DNA of 64,000 nt from Mobilibacterium timonense. GTDB taxonomy: Bacteria; Bacillota; Clostridia; Peptostreptococcales; Anaerovoracaceae. The notes under the pieces were generated by a model. It was not told the DNA's origin. It made no database searches and saw only the letters and a list, made by a program, of their open reading frames with translations. Of the stretch, positions 8,188 through 16,700 are shown piece after piece; position 1 is the first letter of the stretch; each line of letters begins with the position of its first letter. The stretch spans positions 391,564 through 455,563 of the forward strand of contig NZ_FUHN01000006.1 in assembly GCF_900155555.1 (NCBI RefSeq), read 5' to 3'. The position numbers were made by a program, and so were the translations under genes.

Positions 8188-8781
8188 ATGAACGAAGAAT
8201 TTATTTGCGTAACAAACCGAAAACTCGTGGAAGGCGAATTCCTCTCATGGCTCGACCTGATCCTGGACCGCGGCGTCAACGGCCTATCGGCTCCGGATCG
8301 GCTGATCCTGAGGGAAAAAGACCTTTCCCCCGCAGCTTACACATCGCTTGCTCGCCGGGTCCTGGACCTGTGCAGCACAAAGGGAAAGATCTGCATCCTC
8401 CACAGCTATCCGGAGGTCGCTCTGGAGCTGCGCTGTGAGCACATCCACTTACCTCTCGAAAAACTGCGCCACATGAGCGAGGAGGAAAAAAGCTTTTTCC
8501 GGACTCTTGGGGCCAGTGTTCACAGCCCGGAGGAGGCCAGGGAAGCCGAGGCCCTCGGTGCGACCTGCGCGACCTTTGGCCACGTCTTTGTGACCGATTG
8601 CAAAAAAGGCCTCGAGCCCCGGGGCCTTGAGGCTCTCGGTTCTTGCTGTGCCGCCGTCGCCTGCCCGGTGTACGCTATCGGCGGGATCAACGAAAAAAAT
8701 TATCGCGACTGCCTGAGGGCCGACGCCGCCGGAGTCTGCGTAATGTCGGACTACATGCGCGCGGCTGGGTGTCACTTGTGA
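8188..8781 (+). CDS. tenI: Thiazole tautomerase TenI (ThiE-like fold)
   Basis: 198-aa TIM-barrel protein of the ThiE/TenI family. The ATG at 8188 is chosen because family similarity begins there (MNEEFICVTNRKL). The decisive stretch is FGHVFVTDCKKGLEPRG. It is nearly the same as I recall from Bacillus subtilis TenI, with the catalytic His after Gly, where thiamine phosphate synthase ThiE has a Pro-containing GPIFPT. SVHSPEEA and YAIGGIN also match TenI. It should aromatise the ThiG product. No true thiE, thiD or thiM is in the window, so coupling enzymes must be elsewhere. Last gene of the operon. Confidence 0.85.
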   Translation: MNEEFICVTNRKLVEGEFLSWLDLILDRGVNGLSAPDRLILREKDLSPAAYTSLARRVLDLCSTKGKICILHSYPEVALELRCEHIHLPLEKLRHMSEEEKSFFRTLGASVHSPEEAREAEALGATCATFGHVFVTDCKKGLEPRGLEALGSCCAAVACPVYAIGGINEKNYRDCLRADAAGVCVMSDYMRAAGCHL

Positions 8782-8849
8782 TCCAGGCCTCGACTGCGAT
8801 TTGGGTGATACCTGCGAATCAGGTGTCACCTACGATTCGGGTCTCACAA
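8778..8849 (+). repeat. Degenerate 18-bp tandem repeat at the tenI 3' end
   Basis: Four 18-base units (8778, 8796, 8814, 8832) sharing the pattern GCGATTCGGGTGTCACCT. On the minus strand these read as GTGAGACCCGAA-like words, the same word found in tandem beside element copy B at 18551-18668. The first unit overlaps the tenI stop codon. Confidence 0.7.
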
Positions 8850-9335
8850 CGCTCGAACAGTGGGCCTTCAATGTTTCTGTTGTGACTATTGTGACTATTG
8901 TGTGCTTATGCAGCTAATTGCATAAAATTGTCCACAATTTCGGATGAAATTGTGGACACCGCTTTTTGAGATGAGGATTTTCCAGGGGAAACAGCCATTT
9001 TCGGCGTTTCCCCTGGAAAATCTACCGACCTATCACCTGAAAAAAAAGAACACGACAATACAATCTTCAGCTTTATTGCTGAGATCTGCAATGTGGTCAC
9101 ATGAGTTCAGACTCTAGAGTCACAGGGAAATAGCAATGAGACCAAATGCCTTGATACAGTGAGACCGGAGTTCACTCGAGGACAGAATAAAAATATTTTT
9201 TCCATACATTGTCTTGTCAGCACCCCAGATCGCGGAAAAAAGTTCCAGGGGAAACGCCGAAAAAGAGCATGTTATATGGAATTAAAATTTTGCATAAAAA
9301 TTCGCAGCTAATTTTAGAAACTGTGCTTGTCATTT
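8834..9335 (-). repeat. Palindrome-rich ~0.5-kb element, copy A
   Basis: Inverted partner of copy B (18073-18564); alignable over the whole ~500 bases, with about 100 bases at one end nearly identical. In element orientation (minus strand) the order is: block CAAGCACAGTTTCTAAAATT; lone word GGCGTTTCCCCTGGAAC; two GGTCTCA words; a 17-bp hairpin (8976-8992 with 9005-9021, GATTTTCCAGGGGAAAC and complement); a 12-bp hairpin GTCCACAATTTC/GAAATTGTGGAC; and a terminal TTCGAG...GAGACCCGAA. No convincing gene. It ends within the tenI-proximal 18-bp repeats. Confidence 0.9.
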
Positions 9336-9343
9336 GTGCAGAA

Positions 9344-9427
9344 AATTCCCGGAACTGTCTATTTACAATTCCGGGAATTCATGATTTTTGCGGTGCGCAG
9401 GCGACCTGACGTCGCCTGCGTTTCTTT
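9344..9427 (+). terminator. Two hairpins, the second terminator-like
   Basis: AATTCCCGGAA/TTCCGGGAATT (9344-9354 with 9369-9379) is an 11-bp perfect stem. It is followed by CGCAGGCGAC/GTCGCCTGCG (9396-9405 with 9411-9420), a 10-bp perfect stem leading into TTTCTTT. The second could terminate plus-strand transcription arriving from the thi operon through element A. Confidence 0.55.
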
Positions 9428-9460
9428 CCCATCGCCCCCACGCGCATCGCGCCGCCGAAG

Positions 9461-9722
9461 GCCCCCCAAATGGCCCGCGGCCTCAAACCGCCATCGGCGC
9501 GGCCCTCGGCCCCTCCAGCCCCGATATCGCCAGTGCCTCGCCATTTCTTGACCCGGCACCGGCTTTTCCCAAAAACGGCCGAAGGCCGCCGAAGGCCCCC
9601 AAAACGGCCCGCGGCCCCAAACCGCCATCGGCGCGGCCATCGGCCACTCCAGCCCCGATATCGCCAGTGCCTCGCCATCCCTTGACCCGGCACCGGCTTT
9701 TCGCCAAACGGCCGAAGGCCTC
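9461..9722 (+). repeat. 134-bp tandem duplication, GC-rich, non-coding
   Basis: Two copies offset by exactly 134 bases (for example CCAT at 9541 and 9675), each with GCCCGCGGCC, CCGATATCGCCAGTGCCTCG and TTGACCCGGCACCGGC. Internal GGCCGAAGGCC words are palindromic. Overlapping frames are open on both strands only because the sequence is GC-rich; none has a ribosome site. The rest of 9428-9825 shows nothing else. Confidence 0.85.
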
Positions 9723-9797
9723 TCAAAGCGCATCGCACCCTAAACAGCCATCGGCCTCATTGTTTTCAATGCCCTCGGCCTCTCCAATCCCGGATGT

Positions 9798-9831
9798 TAT
9801 AATACTTAAGAATTTCATAATGATTTTGACA
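9798..9831 (+). promoter_or_regulatory. Candidate promoter signals before the response regulator
   Basis: A TATAAT at 9798-9803 without a good -35, and a TTGACA at 9826-9831 without a good -10. One of them probably serves the two-component operon that starts at 9891. Weak. Confidence 0.3.
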
Positions 9832-9890
9832 GGGTCTGCTTAATCCCCCTGTTTTACCATAGACACATCGAATGGAGGACATGGACAAAT

Positions 9891-10667
9891 ATGAAGATTC
9901 TTATCTGTGACGACGACAGGGAGATCGCAAGGGCGATCGGCATCTACCTCAGGAATGCGGGATACGAGACCTGCGAGGTCTACGACGGCAGGGCTGCGGT
10001 CGAGGCTGCGAAGGACGAAGAGGTCCAGCTGATAATGATGGACGTGATGATGCCCGGAATGGACGGTATCAGGGCGACCGAGGCCATCCGCCGGGTGCGG
10101 AACATACCGATCATCATGGTCTCCGCCAAGGGCGAGAGCTACGACAAGGTAAGCGGCCTGGACTGCGGAGCCGACGACTACATCACCAAGCCTTTTGACC
10201 CGGTGGAGATGGTGGCGAGAGTGAGGGCCTGCCTCAGGAGATACAGATCCCTGGGGAGCGCAGAGGAAGCGCCATCGGTCCTTAAGACCGGCGGCCTCAG
10301 GCTTGACACCGAGACCAAGGAGGTCACCGTGGACGGCGAGGAAGTCAACCTGACACCGAAGGAATTCGGAGTCCTGAAGTTCCTCATGGAGCAGCCGGGG
10401 AGGGTCTACTCCATGGAGCAGATCTACGAGGCCGTCTGGAAGGAGCCGGCGTTCAACTTTGAGAACACCGTTGCTGTCCACATCCGCCACATTCGAGAGA
10501 AGATAGAGATAGATCCCAGGAATCCGGCGTACCTCAAGGTCCTGTGGGGCATCGGCTACAAGATCGAGAAGATCGACGAGCCCGGTAACGAGACGGAAGG
10601 TGCGTCCGGCAATAAGCCGGAAGGTGCGCCCGCAGGCGCCGGAGGCGGCCCGGGATCGGGAAAATAG
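9891..10667 (+). CDS. OmpR/PhoB-family response regulator
   Basis: 258-aa DNA-binding response regulator. Receiver domain: acidic pocket CDDD (residues 6-9), phospho-acceptor Asp51 in MMDVMMPGMDG, the switch Ser in MVSAKG and the conserved Lys in DDYITKPFD. The winged-helix effector covers about residues 128-228 and ends NPAYLKVLWGIGYKIEK. A 29-residue Gly/Ala/Glu-rich tail with two NETEGA/NKPEGA-like repeats follows and is unusual for the family. GGAGG lies 12 bases before the ATG, a rather long spacing. Operon with the kinase at 10680. Confidence 0.95.
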   Translation: MKILICDDDREIARAIGIYLRNAGYETCEVYDGRAAVEAAKDEEVQLIMMDVMMPGMDGIRATEAIRRVRNIPIIMVSAKGESYDKVSGLDCGADDYITKPFDPVEMVARVRACLRRYRSLGSAEEAPSVLKTGGLRLDTETKEVTVDGEEVNLTPKEFGVLKFLMEQPGRVYSMEQIYEAVWKEPAFNFENTVAVHIRHIREKIEIDPRNPAYLKVLWGIGYKIEKIDEPGNETEGASGNKPEGAPAGAGGGPGSGK

Positions 10668-10679
10668 TGGAGGAAGCAG

Positions 10680-12362
10680 ATGAGCACGAGTATAGATCAG
10701 AAAAAGAGGACGACAGCATGGCTCGTATCCAGCGTCGTCTGTGTGGCGGGATTTTGTGCAGCCCTGTGCTGCGGAGTCTCAGGGTATCTCCTGAGCTGGA
10801 TGGCAGACTACCAGGGATACGCGGCCCCCATAGCGAAGGCGATCAGAGCCGCCGCGAACAGCTACAACACAGAAGAACACATGAGGCTCATGATACAGCT
10901 GGGCATCGTGTTCGGCGTGCTTGCTGCGGCAGGGCTGGTGGTGTCCGTGATCTTTTCAGGAAAAAAAGACGAAAAAGGAGTCCGTCTCGCGCCACTCGAC
11001 CGGTGCTTCGGTGAGGTCCAGGTATTCGCAGGCATTCTTGCGGGATGCGCGCTTTACCCGGCGGCCATCCTGCTCACGTCGGCCTATGTGGGATCCAGAA
11101 AATTCATAACTGGCGGCATTTACCACGATGTGGTCGCGGCCCTTTCAAGAGGTGACAGGACGGAGTACCTGACGGGGTTCTACGAATACAGAAACATCTC
11201 AAACCTGCTGTCACCGTGGTTCGCCTTCGTGATCGCCATCATCATGATACTGGCGATCGCGGCCTTCGAGCTCTGGGTGGTACAGAGCATCGCGAGGAAG
11301 CTCAAGAACCATTCGTTCTGGGAGAATACCATTATAGGAAAAGTATTCGCCTTCTGTGCCGGGGAGTTCGGCAGGAGCACCAGGCTGCAGCTCAAGGTCA
11401 TGGCAGTTCTGATAGTCGCCGTTATCGTGTCCGGCTACTGGCTTGGAGCCGTGGCCGTTATCGGGCTGATACTCTGGCAGGTACCTAAGCTCCTCAGGAG
11501 GTTTCACGACATCCAGACCGCGACGGCTCAGGCCGCAAGCGGAGACCTGGACGTCTCCGTTCCGAGGAACTACAGCGGAGACGACCTGGACAGACTTTCC
11601 GAAGACATCAACGCCATCTCGGGAGCCACCCGCCTGGCAGTTGAAAAAGAGCTGAAGAACCAGAAGATGAAGACAGACCTCATCACCAACGTATCCCACG
11701 ACCTGAAAACACCTCTCACATCGGTGGTCACCTACGTGGACCTGCTCAAGAAAGAGGGGCTCGACAGCGAAAACGCCCCGGAGTACCTGGAGATAATCGA
11801 CCAGAAGGCGAACAGGCTCCAGCACCTGACACTGGACCTTTTCGACGCCGCCAAGGCCTCCAGCGGGGACCTGCCGGTGGAGCTCCACAGCGTGGACCTC
11901 GTTTCCATGGTGAACCAGGCCGCTGGCGAATTCGATGACGACCTGAAGAAGAGAGATCTCGAGCTGATAATCAACTCTCCGGAAAAAGTCCAGGTAATGG
12001 CCGACGGCAGGTATCTGTGGCGAGTCATGGAGAACCTCCTGTCCAACATCCGGAAGTACGCCATGAAGGGCTCCAGAGTCTACATAGATGTTTCCAGCGA
12101 TGACGAACAAGGCATCGTCTCCGTGAAAAACATGTCTCAGGAAAGGCTCAACATCTCCGCGGATCAGCTCATGGAGCGCTTCACCCGCGGTGACGAATCC
12201 AGGACCAGCGAGGGAAGTGGGCTGGGCCTGTCCATTGCAAAGGACCTCACATCCTTGATGGGCGGCCGCCTGAGGATAACGGTGGACGGAGACCTTTTCA
12301 AGGCCGAGGTTTCTCTCCCGCTGGATAACAGCAGGAAGGCCGAACCGGCAGAGACGGCCTGA
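10680..12362 (+). CDS. Multi-spanning sensor histidine kinase
   Basis: 560-aa kinase starting 12 bases after the response regulator. The N-terminal half has about five hydrophobic segments (near residues 14-40, 80-100, 115-140, 175-200 and 240-265) with only one sizeable outside loop. A HAMP-like stretch (ASGDLDVSVPRNYSGDDLDRL) follows. His340 in NVSHDLKTPLTSV is the phospho-acceptor, and the ATPase domain has MENLLSNIRKYA and GSGLGLSIAKDL. The many-helix, small-loop architecture suggests an intramembrane stimulus such as envelope stress, lipid or an antibiotic (inference). Ends at the terminator 12368-12417. Confidence 0.94.
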   Translation: MSTSIDQKKRTTAWLVSSVVCVAGFCAALCCGVSGYLLSWMADYQGYAAPIAKAIRAAANSYNTEEHMRLMIQLGIVFGVLAAAGLVVSVIFSGKKDEKGVRLAPLDRCFGEVQVFAGILAGCALYPAAILLTSAYVGSRKFITGGIYHDVVAALSRGDRTEYLTGFYEYRNISNLLSPWFAFVIAIIMILAIAAFELWVVQSIARKLKNHSFWENTIIGKVFAFCAGEFGRSTRLQLKVMAVLIVAVIVSGYWLGAVAVIGLILWQVPKLLRRFHDIQTATAQAASGDLDVSVPRNYSGDDLDRLSEDINAISGATRLAVEKELKNQKMKTDLITNVSHDLKTPLTSVVTYVDLLKKEGLDSENAPEYLEIIDQKANRLQHLTLDLFDAAKASSGDLPVELHSVDLVSMVNQAAGEFDDDLKKRDLELIINSPEKVQVMADGRYLWRVMENLLSNIRKYAMKGSRVYIDVSSDDEQGIVSVKNMSQERLNISADQLMERFTRGDESRTSEGSGLGLSIAKDLTSLMGGRLRITVDGDLFKAEVSLPLDNSRKAEPAETA

Positions 12363-12367
12363 TGATC

Positions 12368-12417
12368 CCGCCGGCCGGGGACCCTTCAGAACGGTGTCCC
12401 GGCCGGCGGTTCTTTTT
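12368..12417 (+). terminator. Strong intrinsic terminator after the two-component operon
   Basis: CCGCCGGCCGGG pairs with CCCGGCCGGCGG perfectly, followed by TTCTTTTT, starting six bases after the kinase stop. Confidence 0.9.
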
Positions 12418-12567
12418 CCGGAAAAACCTTATGATTGCCTTAAGCCTGTTGATATTGACCCGGCAACTCATTATCATTCATTCACAGAGGACGGGCATGA
12501 GGTGCCGGGGACAGCAGCGTCACATACACAGGCCGGTTTCAACATATGAGGAAGGACGTTAGAGCAG

Positions 12568-13443
12568 ATGGAGTTTGGAAAGGGAAAAATCATCATATTG
12601 GCGGTGATCATTGTGGCCGCGGGTGTTCTGGGGGCCAGGACCGGCTCATCTCTCCAGCCTGTTGAAGACGACGATTACGACCCTGCTGAGTACTTCACGA
12701 TGGATAATGTACCTACATTTTTCATACACGGCCTGAACAGCAGCTCCGTGGCCATGGACTTCATGGTGAACGAATTCAGGGAATTCGAAGTCACGGAGAA
12801 CGTGATCTACGCCAACGTCACCCCGGAGGGCAAGGTGTCCCTGGTGGGCAAGGTGGTGAAGGGCGCAGGAAACCCCATCATCGAGATAAACTTCGAGAAC
12901 AACAGGCAGAGGAACTACCACATCGAGGGCCAGTGGCTCAAGTCGGTGATAGACGCCTACAGAGAGAAAAACCATTTTGACAGATTCAACGTTGTGGCCC
13001 ACTCCATGGGGAACATGGCCATCTGCTACTACCAGCTGGACTACGGGGACGACCCGGACCAGCCGAAGCTCCACAAGGTGGTGGATATCGCCGGTAATTA
13101 CGACCGGCTGAACGGCCACTATAAGAAGTGGAAGAACAACAAGCTGGACAAGGACGGAAAGCCGAAGTACACGGACTCCGTGTACAGAGAGCTCCTGGGC
13201 CTGAAGACCATGGACGTGTACAAGAATGTGGACGTCCTCAATATCTACGGAGACCTGGAGGACGGAAGCGGCACCGATGGGCGGGTGAGCACCGTCAGCG
13301 CGAAGTCATTCAAATACATAATCAAGGACTCCGCCAAGTCCTACAAGGAGATAGAGTTCAAGGGGAAGATGGCCGGCCACAGGATGCTCCACCACAACTA
13401 CGAGGTGAGCGACGACATCATGGATTTCCTCTGGGCGAAGTAA
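12568..13443 (+). CDS. Membrane-anchored alpha/beta hydrolase, DUF915 type
   Basis: 291 aa. An uncleaved or lipid-free N-terminal hydrophobic segment (residues 7-22) should place the enzyme outside the membrane. The fold starts with VPTFFIHGLNSSS (oxyanion-side HG), the nucleophile is Ser146 in VVAHSMGNM, and a His occurs near the end in MAGHRMLHHNYEV. This pattern and the RNYHIEGQWLKSVIDAY region match DUF915 cell-surface hydrolases of Gram-positives, whose substrate is unknown. Ribosome site AGGAAGG upstream. Monocistronic, with a terminator at 13533-13564. Confidence 0.85.
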   Translation: MEFGKGKIIILAVIIVAAGVLGARTGSSLQPVEDDDYDPAEYFTMDNVPTFFIHGLNSSSVAMDFMVNEFREFEVTENVIYANVTPEGKVSLVGKVVKGAGNPIIEINFENNRQRNYHIEGQWLKSVIDAYREKNHFDRFNVVAHSMGNMAICYYQLDYGDDPDQPKLHKVVDIAGNYDRLNGHYKKWKNNKLDKDGKPKYTDSVYRELLGLKTMDVYKNVDVLNIYGDLEDGSGTDGRVSTVSAKSFKYIIKDSAKSYKEIEFKGKMAGHRMLHHNYEVSDDIMDFLWAK

Positions 13444-13532
13444 AAGACGAAGCAAAGTCTGAGCAACGCTGAATGGGCATTGACGCAACATTGATGCAAT
13501 ATTGAAAACAGGTGGACAGTCGATATCCGGGA

Positions 13533-13564
13533 CCGCTGCGTGGTGACGCGCAGTGGCTTTTTTT
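13533..13564 (+). terminator. Intrinsic terminator after the DUF915 hydrolase
   Basis: CCGCTGCG pairs with CGCAGTGG (one G-T), then CTTTTTTT. Confidence 0.8.
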
Positions 13565-13747
13565 ATGCTTATATAAAACAGATACTGGCCGCAGATACTG
13601 CCTCAAAAGGAGAAAAAGGAAAAGTTCCGTCGCGAATTGGCCCGGTCGCGGTAGTATCGTAAATGCGTGAAAGTGGATTTTGTGTTTTATAGTGGTAGAA
13701 TACTGAAAAATGGCGTTCTAGACGCTGCAGGGGGTATAACAGGGGAC

Positions 13748-16700
13748 ATGGATGAGATTTTTTTAGAAAAAGGACCGCTTTCTGAACAATACAGGGATCT
13801 GCTGGATCAGATACCTGGAGGGGTCTTCGCCTTTAAGTGGAACGGGGCGGGAGAACCTCTTTTCGTGAACAGCACTATGCTCTCGATACTGGGAGCCGAC
13901 AGCCTCGACGAGATCAGACAACATGCGGGAGAAGATTTCGACACCATGATCTACGTCGAGGACAGAGAGAAGACCCATGAGCTCTTCAGACATCTGCTCA
14001 AGAAAAAAGGAAGATCTGAGAGATTCGAATGCAGGATCTATACGGTCCGCGGAATGGTCAGGCTGGTGAGAGGGTGCATCAAGGTGCACGACACCAGTTC
14101 AGGGGAAAAGATCTTCGTTGCGGCAGTCATGGATCTGGGACTTATCAGCACCGGAGGGACCGTCTACGAGATGGACGGCCTTACGGGCCTCATGAAAAGG
14201 GAACCATTCCTGTCCTTCATGTACAAGTGCCGGGACGGTATCGTCGAGGGCAGCGGAAAGAAGCTGGTGGTCCTCTATTACGACATAGTCAACTTCCGCT
14301 TCATCAACAAATACGACGGCATGTCTGCTGGAGACGAATTTCTGCGGTCGACGGGGCGCATGCTTCAGGAGCTCTTCCCGGAATACGTTGTAGCCCGTTT
14401 TTCCGAGGACCACTTTCTGGTGCTCACCGACGGCAAGAATATAAAAGAACGGACAGAGCGTTCAAGAGAACGGATCAAGAGGATGAGCTCAAATGCCATG
14501 CTCGACTGTTCTATCGGCGCATGTGCCTGGGACGACCCGGAGCTGGATCCCGGGAGCATATGCAGCAGGGCCAGGCTCGCCTCCGACGACAACCGGGAGA
14601 GAGTCGGCACCTTCTTTTCCTTCTACAGCACAGAACTCGGCAACAGGCTGGACCTGTCGGAATACGTTGTGTCTCACATAGATGAGGCCATCATCAAGGG
14701 CTGGATCAAGGTATACTACCAGCCTATCGTCAGGGCTATCTCAGGTCAGATCAGCGAAATGGAGGCGCTGGCCAGATGGGACGACCCTGAGAGGGGGTTT
14801 CTGGCGCCGATGCAGTTCATCAAGCCTCTGGAAAATTCCAATCAGATATACAAGCTGGACCTCTGCGTGATCGACCAGGTGTGTCGGCGTATCGCCCAGT
14901 CGCAGAAGCAGAACAGGCCGGAGATCTCCTTTTCCGTGAACCTGTCGCGTGTGGACTTCAGCTGCTGCGACATGTTCAAAGAGGTGGAAAGGATAGTTCG
15001 CCACTACGATATCCCCCGCCGCACACTTCACATCGAAAACACCGAGAGCGCACTGCTGTCCAGTGGCGACGATGTGGTGGAGACCCTTAACAAGTTCAGA
15101 AAAGCCGGTTACGAGATCTGGATGGACGATTTCGGTAGCGGTTATTCAAATCTCAACCTTCTTAAAGACTATTCCTTTGATGTACTGAAACTGGACATGG
15201 CCTTCCTCAGGTCCGACACGCCACGGGCCAGGAGCATCATAGAGTCTATGATAGCCATGGACAAGAGAATAGGCAACCTCACCATCGCCGAAGGTGTCGA
15301 GACGAGAGAGCAGTGGGAGTTCCTCAGAAAAGCGGGATGCGACAAGATGCAGGGATACTACTTCGGAAAGCCCCTGCCTTATGATGAGTCCCTCAGCCAC
15401 TGCATGGCCTCAGGAATGAGCATTGAATCTTCCAAGTGGAAGAGCTACTACGACTCTCTGCACAAGGTGGACTTCAATGTCGACCTGGCGATGATGCTCG
15501 TGGAATACCAGAAGGGTGTCTTTAATGTTCTGTTCATAAATGACCGCTTTGGTGAATTCACCGGCTTCCGAAGCGAAAATATCCTGGAGAGGGTGGAAAA
15601 TGCCATCAACGACAGGAGTGATCCAGCATGCAGGGAGCTGATCAAGACCGCAGAATATTCTTCCTGGTCCGGAGCTTCGGGGGAATACTTCTACAGCATC
15701 AAAGGGCGGGAGCTTAAGTGCAGATACCGCATGCTGTCGAAACGCGGAAAGCGGACTCTTTTCGAAGTGCGGATGACCAGCGTCTCAAACGAACCTGCGC
15801 AGGTGGAGGCACAGAACCGGCTGGTGATGGCTCTGCGCCGCTTTTACGATGATATGTATGAAATAGATCCTTCCTCGATGGAGGTGCGGCCGGTTCAAAT
15901 GCTGGGAACGCGGGGAGATGAGGATTCTGAGGGAAAGTCCTGCGCATTCACAATTGCGATCCACGACTTTGTTCCGGACATCTTTCAGGCTGATCAGGGC
16001 AGGTACAAGAAGTTTATCGATCCTGTAACACTGGAAAAGAGGGTGAAGGGGACGAAGGGCGGCGTGCTCAGCGACGTTTTCAGGACGCTGGACGAGAACG
16101 GGTGCTTCGTCTGGAAGTATCACAAGATTTTTCAGGCAATAGAGCTGGATCCACCTGTCCTGGTCTACTGTACCCAGATGCTGGATACGGAGGAGGAGAT
16201 CAGGGAGTTGTCCATGATCCAGAGCGATCCGTACAGGCGCCTGGTATCAGGTGAGGAGGGAGACGTCTCGGAAAAGGAGACCCTCTGGGATGACCTTATG
16301 CTCCACATTCCTCTGCCAATCTTCTGGAAGGACCGGAACAGGCGGTTCCTGGGGGCAAGCAAGACTTTCCTGGATTACTACGGCTTCGATTCGATCGGAC
16401 AGATACTTGGAAAGACCGATGAAGAGGTGCACTGGCATCCTCAGGACGGGCCTTATATCTCCGACGAAGAACAGGTCATGAACGATGCATCCATGCACGT
16501 CAACGTTCCCGGAAAAAGCATCGCCAGGGGAGTTGCCCACAACATCATGGCCACGAAATGGCCGGTGTACCGGAAAGGAAAGGTATGCGGTCTCATGGGC
16601 TATTTCCTCGATGAGGACATGGTCAGGAAGCTGACCGGAGAAGAGGTGGCTGCAGTCAAGCTGGATCCCGTCACCGGGGTCGAAAGCCTGCCGGCTTTCA

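Noticed and set aside
8188..8781. Thiamine phosphate synthase ThiE
   Set aside because: FGHVF...DCKKG with His after Gly is the TenI signature; the GPIFPT-type motif of ThiE is absent.
9209..9409. Short protein shared by both element copies (KKVPGETPKK then MLYGIKIL)
   Set aside because: The similarity follows from the near-identical DNA of copies A and B; starts are TTG without ribosome site, and stem-preserving base changes indicate selection on structure, not on codons.
9388..9843. 151-aa Pro/Ala-rich protein
   Set aside because: Lies across the 134-bp duplication with overlapping long frames on both strands, no ribosome site, and runs through the promoter region of the response regulator.
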